10,282 nucleotides of DNA, taken from contig CALBJW010000078.1 of NCBI GenBank assembly GCA_937893145.1, positions 1-10,282 of the forward strand, given 5' to 3'. Shown one piece after another: positions 8,601-10,282 of this stretch; position 1 is the stretch's first letter; each line of letters begins with the position of its first letter. The notes under the pieces are model-generated. The model searched no databases and was not told where the DNA came from. It saw only the letters and a list, made by a program, of their open reading frames with translations. Origin of the DNA: an uncultured Prevotellaceae bacterium (GTDB taxonomy: Bacteria; Bacteroidota; Bacteroidia; Bacteroidales; Bacteroidaceae). The position numbers and the translations under genes were made by a program.

Positions 8601-8994
8601 AGAAGATGAGGTAAGCAATGACTATCCTTGGGATACAAAGGTTGTAGACCTCGATGAGGTGCTCTTCTACCCTGCTTCACTTCGTGGTACTGCATGTTGT
8701 TTCGCTGCTCACCCTAATGCTTATCTTAACTCAGTTGAGACATACGTTTCTGATGGCAAGCTCACTCTTGGTGTTAAGAAGGATGTTCTTATCGGTGCTG
8801 ACTGGGTGACTTGTGACAACTTCAAACTCTACTATCTCGGCAATGAAGAAGGTTCTGCAATCGTAGGAACTCAGGCTTCTGCTAAGGCAAATTCTGTTTA
8901 CACAGTAGCAGGTACTCGCATGGCTAACACAGCAAAGGGTATCAACATCGTTAAGATGTCTGATGGCACCGTTCGTAAGGTATTTGTTAAATAA
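5689..8994 (+). CDS. Large secreted protein with three repeated beta-rich domains; putative glycan-binding, function unknown
   Basis: I do not recognise a named family for this 1101-residue protein. Residues 1-19 form a signal peptidase I signal (cleavage SYA|Q20); there is no convincing lipobox. Three related domains can be aligned by eye: A (about 39-247), B (about 457-615) and C (about 812-1052). Each has a LPxGxY strand motif (LPAGMYKV, LPNGYYSM, LPEGLYRV) and closes with a matching strand (NFKMYYLGE, GFQLYYYGE, NFKLYYLGN). A and C also share a YYR/FYR motif, LYA, and GVRK/GVKK near the end. The aromatic-rich jelly-roll-like pattern resembles carbohydrate-binding domains. Spacers 250-455 and 616-808 look helical, the second FIVAR-like. 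The tail (about 1066-1101) resembles the end of a type IX secretion sorting domain. No catalytic motif is seen. A good promoter lies upstream and a terminator downstream, so it is probably monocistronic. Its position between the HTCS and a xylanase suggests a role in binding xylan at the cell surface; this is inference. Confidence 0.9.
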   Translation: MKKLLLSAALLCATALSYAQMPDASSWKEGDEITEQVSWGNLSFTDATLAPWKLIRNGGSTTETGGLFEVYDGREVDLYQYVELPAGMYKVECQGYYRNGTSWADDPSTFGTENWSNNALLYASNGTYDIASDAFTAGRTFKTPLMPRLFPMWGSQIYEDTVKEGWDMSDGNYTVNGQSVWGPCSVPGSLLWFAEGIYGPYNDGQEKYNTVTFFLTEPGYARIGVRKTEPRSADSFMATNFKMYYLGEAGPAAELMALQDEVAEYYHMVEDLENKYAGLMYTLISDARMEFDGEYSDIESLTKEECPVALAYIKGIYENATAAIEYYKSLENVMPTMNLLYNSTDYAGKAEFGKAITASNNCLDENYEATASDDFGTFKVAYDNVVAARITYLLSQPKVNGAYDFSSAINNAFMCNNEYTPKWDAEANCYKYNDEIENTFATIQEQDYPGLLKEHSDWIDYASDFKFTEKDAEGIWVIKSTTWHGEGGIGITQQHGYSAIGGWTAEPTGNPELLYQNITGLPNGYYSMSGLMCNAGAAVSPLQFVFIEADGVQEKAQLTQQGNPWWGGNRDQWRQTVWEKLSTNMVYVSNGKVKIGSSSDTFYATTGFQLYYYGEEPDFASLLAPSIESVKNAIETLAFVGDQTAVKNILAKIPETIEGQEGYNTALATINEAKEYISNANAVVGNLENIINKFSSLIEKYPEGSDESEIATSAFVGTLSVGESENDTYLDVIATENNYNAYVSYMDYREIAKKYMADADVANVITEQTGYLKDNYVDAAKLAEFKAAIAGPYNKALLASLGSDKASMSNPVDVTALLINPNFDELSKGWDGEMTVDSLGTVERWNVNCNISQTLYSLPEGLYRVVAQAFYRDHGDAQGAYDNYWYYVDEETGEWANPNAKLYANANETNIVSIASESFSTRSYTQYVDKWVEAADGDEQGNVVWEPHWTYQFKKEVADEATGEVSLVDLTEDEVSNDYPWDTKVVDLDEVLFYPASLRGTACCFAAHPNAYLNSVETYVSDGKLTLGVKKDVLIGADWVTCDNFKLYYLGNEEGSAIVGTQASAKANSVYTVAGTRMANTAKGINIVKMSDGTVRKVFVK

Positions 8995-9005
8995 TCAAGT
9001 AGTTT

Positions 9006-9021
9006 TGTAACTATTGTTACA
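9006..9021. repeat. Short perfect palindrome downstream of the 1101-residue protein gene
   Basis: TGTAAC (9006-9011) and GTTACA (9016-9021) are perfect inverted arms around a 4-bp centre. The right arm and what follows, TGTTACATATT at 9015-9025, is identical over 11 bp to 5485-5495 in the first box of the divergent control region. It ends 51-52 nt upstream of the GH10 -7 element, so it may be a related regulator site. A chance match or an mRNA 3' hairpin is also possible. Confidence 0.4.
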
Positions 9022-9031
9022 TATTTAAAAG

Positions 9032-9072
9032 AAAAAGCAACATGATATAAATCTGTCATGTTGCTTTTTTTT
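9032..9072 (+). terminator. Intrinsic terminator after the 1101-residue protein gene
   Basis: AAAAAGCAACATGA (9032-9045) pairs perfectly over 14 bp with TCATGTTGCTTTTT (9056-9069) around a 10-nt loop. The run of eight T residues is at 9065-9072. It lies 37 nt past the stop codon and should end that transcript and insulate the GH10 gene. Confidence 0.88.
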
Positions 9073-9073
9073 A

Positions 9074-9081
9074 TATCTTTG
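9074..9081 (+). promoter_or_regulatory. Candidate -7 element of the GH10 xylanase promoter
   Basis: TATCTTTG matches the Bacteroidota -7 consensus TAnnTTTG and begins one base after the terminator T-run. Transcription would start near 9088, giving a leader of about 40 nt. No good -33 TTG is present at the expected distance, which falls inside the terminator loop. This suggests dependence on an activator. Confidence 0.6.
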
Positions 9082-9088
9082 CATAAAA

Positions 9089-9106
9089 TTAGTTAACAAT
9101 AACTAA
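9089..9106 (+). repeat. Small inverted repeat at the predicted 5' end of the GH10 mRNA
   Basis: TTAGTTA (9089-9095) and TAACTAA (9100-9106) are perfect 7-bp arms with a 4-nt ACAA loop, right at the predicted transcript start. The stem is A/U-rich with one G-C pair, so it would be weak as RNA. It could protect the 5' end, act as a DNA site, or be coincidental. Confidence 0.35.
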
Positions 9107-9128
9107 CTCTTAAACAAAAGTATTTTAT

Positions 9129-10282
9129 ATGAAAAAAATTTTCGTTGCATTAACATGTCTTTGCGCTTCACTTTCAGCAAGTGCACAGCAGCAGACAGGT
9201 TTGAAGGACACTTACAAGGATTACTTCTCTGTAGGTGTTGCTATCAACAGTCGTAACCTTTCAGAAGATCAGCAGGCTATCATCCTCAAGAACTTCAACA
9301 GTATCACTTGTGAGAACGAGATGAAGCCAGGTGAACTCCATCCAAAGGAAGATGTTTGGACTTGGGAAAGAGCAGATGCTATCGCAAACTTCTGCCGTAA
9401 GAACAACATCAAACTTCGTGGTCACAATCTTGTTTGGCATAGCCAGTTCTGCGACTGGATGTTCACAGACAAGAAAGGTAAGGATGTATCGAAGGAAGTA
9501 TTCTACAAGAGACTTCGTGAACATATCCATACTGTTGTAAACCGTTATAAGGACATCATTTATTGTTGGGACGTTGTAAACGAGGCAATGGCTGACAATG
9601 CTCGTCCTTCACGTTGGAATCCTAACCCAACTCCTTACCGTGAATCTCGTCTTTACAAGCTTTGTGGTGATGAGTTTATTGCAAAGGCATTTGAATATGC
9701 TCATGAAGCAGACCCTAATGCTCTCCTTTTCTACAATGATTATAACGCTGCAAATCCTGATAAGCGTGACCGTATCTTCAATATGGTTAAGAAGATGAAG
9801 GATGCTGGTGTGCCAATCGATGGTATCGGTATGCAGGGCCACTACAACATCTATGGTCCAAGCATGGAAGATGTTGAGGCAGCAATCGAGAAGTATGCTA
9901 CTATCGTTAAGCATATCCACTTCACAGAACTTGACATCCGTGCTAATGAAGAAATGGGTGGTCAGCTCCAGTTCTCTCGTGAAGGTGTTGCTATCAAGGA
10001 CCATGTAAAGGCTATGCACACAGACCAGTACAACAGATTGTTCCGTACACTTCGTAAGCATAAGGACGTAATTGATGTTGTTACTTTCTGGAACCTTAGC
10101 GATAAGGATTCATGGGTTGGTACTCGCAACTACCCTCTTCTCTTCGACGAGAACTTGAAGGAAAAGCCTGTATATTATGTTGTCAAGGACTTCGACCCAG
10201 CTCTCGACAATGCAGTAATCAAGGAAGACTTCGTGCCAAGTGAACTCAACCAGCCAGGTCAGGAATATCCAATGGTAAATAG
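9129..10282 (+). CDS. xyn10: Secreted GH10 endo-1,4-beta-xylanase, probably fused to a CE1 esterase (partial, 3' end outside window)
   Basis: The visible 384 residues start at the ATG at 9129; the frame is open to the window end. Residues 1-19 are a signal peptide (cleavage ASA|Q20). The GH10 barrel covers about 25-357. It has ENEMKP (62-67), GHNLVWHS (98-105), acid/base E152 in WDVVNEAM, a QGH loop (236-238), nucleophile E267 in HFTELDIR and the substrate-site W329 followed by YPLLFD. No carbohydrate-binding module is inserted in the barrel. The enzyme should cleave internal beta-1,4 xylosyl bonds of (arabino)xylan outside the cytoplasm. The tail 366-384, with PGQEYPMVN, resembles the start of the CBM48-like domain that precedes CE1 feruloyl/acetyl-xylan esterases. 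Prevotella ruminicola Xyn10D-Fae1A has a GH10-CE1 fusion. The catalytic assignment is firm; the fusion is an inference from about 15 residues. The gene has its own promoter-like element behind a terminator. Confidence 0.96.
   Translation, partial: MKKIFVALTCLCASLSASAQQQTGLKDTYKDYFSVGVAINSRNLSEDQQAIILKNFNSITCENEMKPGELHPKEDVWTWERADAIANFCRKNNIKLRGHNLVWHSQFCDWMFTDKKGKDVSKEVFYKRLREHIHTVVNRYKDIIYCWDVVNEAMADNARPSRWNPNPTPYRESRLYKLCGDEFIAKAFEYAHEADPNALLFYNDYNAANPDKRDRIFNMVKKMKDAGVPIDGIGMQGHYNIYGPSMEDVEAAIEKYATIVKHIHFTELDIRANEEMGGQLQFSREGVAIKDHVKAMHTDQYNRLFRTLRKHKDVIDVVTFWNLSDKDSWVGTRNYPLLFDENLKEKPVYYVVKDFDPALDNAVIKEDFVPSELNQPGQEYPMVN

Noticed and set aside
9609..10061. A 150-codon open frame on the minus strand inside the GH10 gene
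   Set aside because: It lies opposite the conserved GH10 barrel, including the nucleophile motif. It has no promoter or family resemblance and is explained by the codon bias of the real gene.

Overview
The window reads as a Bacteroidota chromosome, most likely a rumen or gut Prevotella-type species (Prevotella/Xylanibacter/Segatella). Three things point there: a hybrid two-component system (HTCS) regulator, promoter-like TAnnTTTG (-7) elements with A/T-rich leaders and no Shine-Dalgarno sequences, and signal peptides that all end in Ala|Gln. This is inferred from sequence features, not from a database match.

Layout: (1) 1-1353, minus strand: a secreted glycoside hydrolase of family GH5, whose 3' end lies outside the window. 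(2) 1386-5360, minus strand: a full-length 1324-residue HTCS sensor/regulator, 32 nt upstream of the GH5 gene and probably co-transcribed with it. (3) 5361-5688: a 328-nt divergent control region with a candidate -7 element for the HTCS, a well-formed promoter for the rightward gene, two ATGTTACAT boxes 21 bp apart, and a leader with two TTACAAATTAA repeats 20 bp apart. (4) 5689-8994, plus strand: a 1101-residue secreted protein of no family I can name, built from three copies of a beta-rich domain separated by helical spacers and ending in a short sorting-domain-like tail. (5) 8995-9128: a strong intrinsic terminator followed at once by a new -7 element. (6) 9129-10282, plus strand: a secreted GH10 endo-1,4-beta-xylanase that runs off the window. 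Its last visible residues look like the start of a carbohydrate esterase (CE1) module, as in the bifunctional xylanase-feruloyl esterase Xyn10D-Fae1A of Prevotella ruminicola.

Together these look like part of a xylan-utilisation locus. The HTCS would sense a xylan-derived oligosaccharide in the periplasm and activate its own operon (with GH5), the large repeat protein and the xylanase. No SusC/SusD pair is present in the window. The least explained element is the 1101-residue three-domain protein; the candidate HTCS operator is the other item most worth testing.
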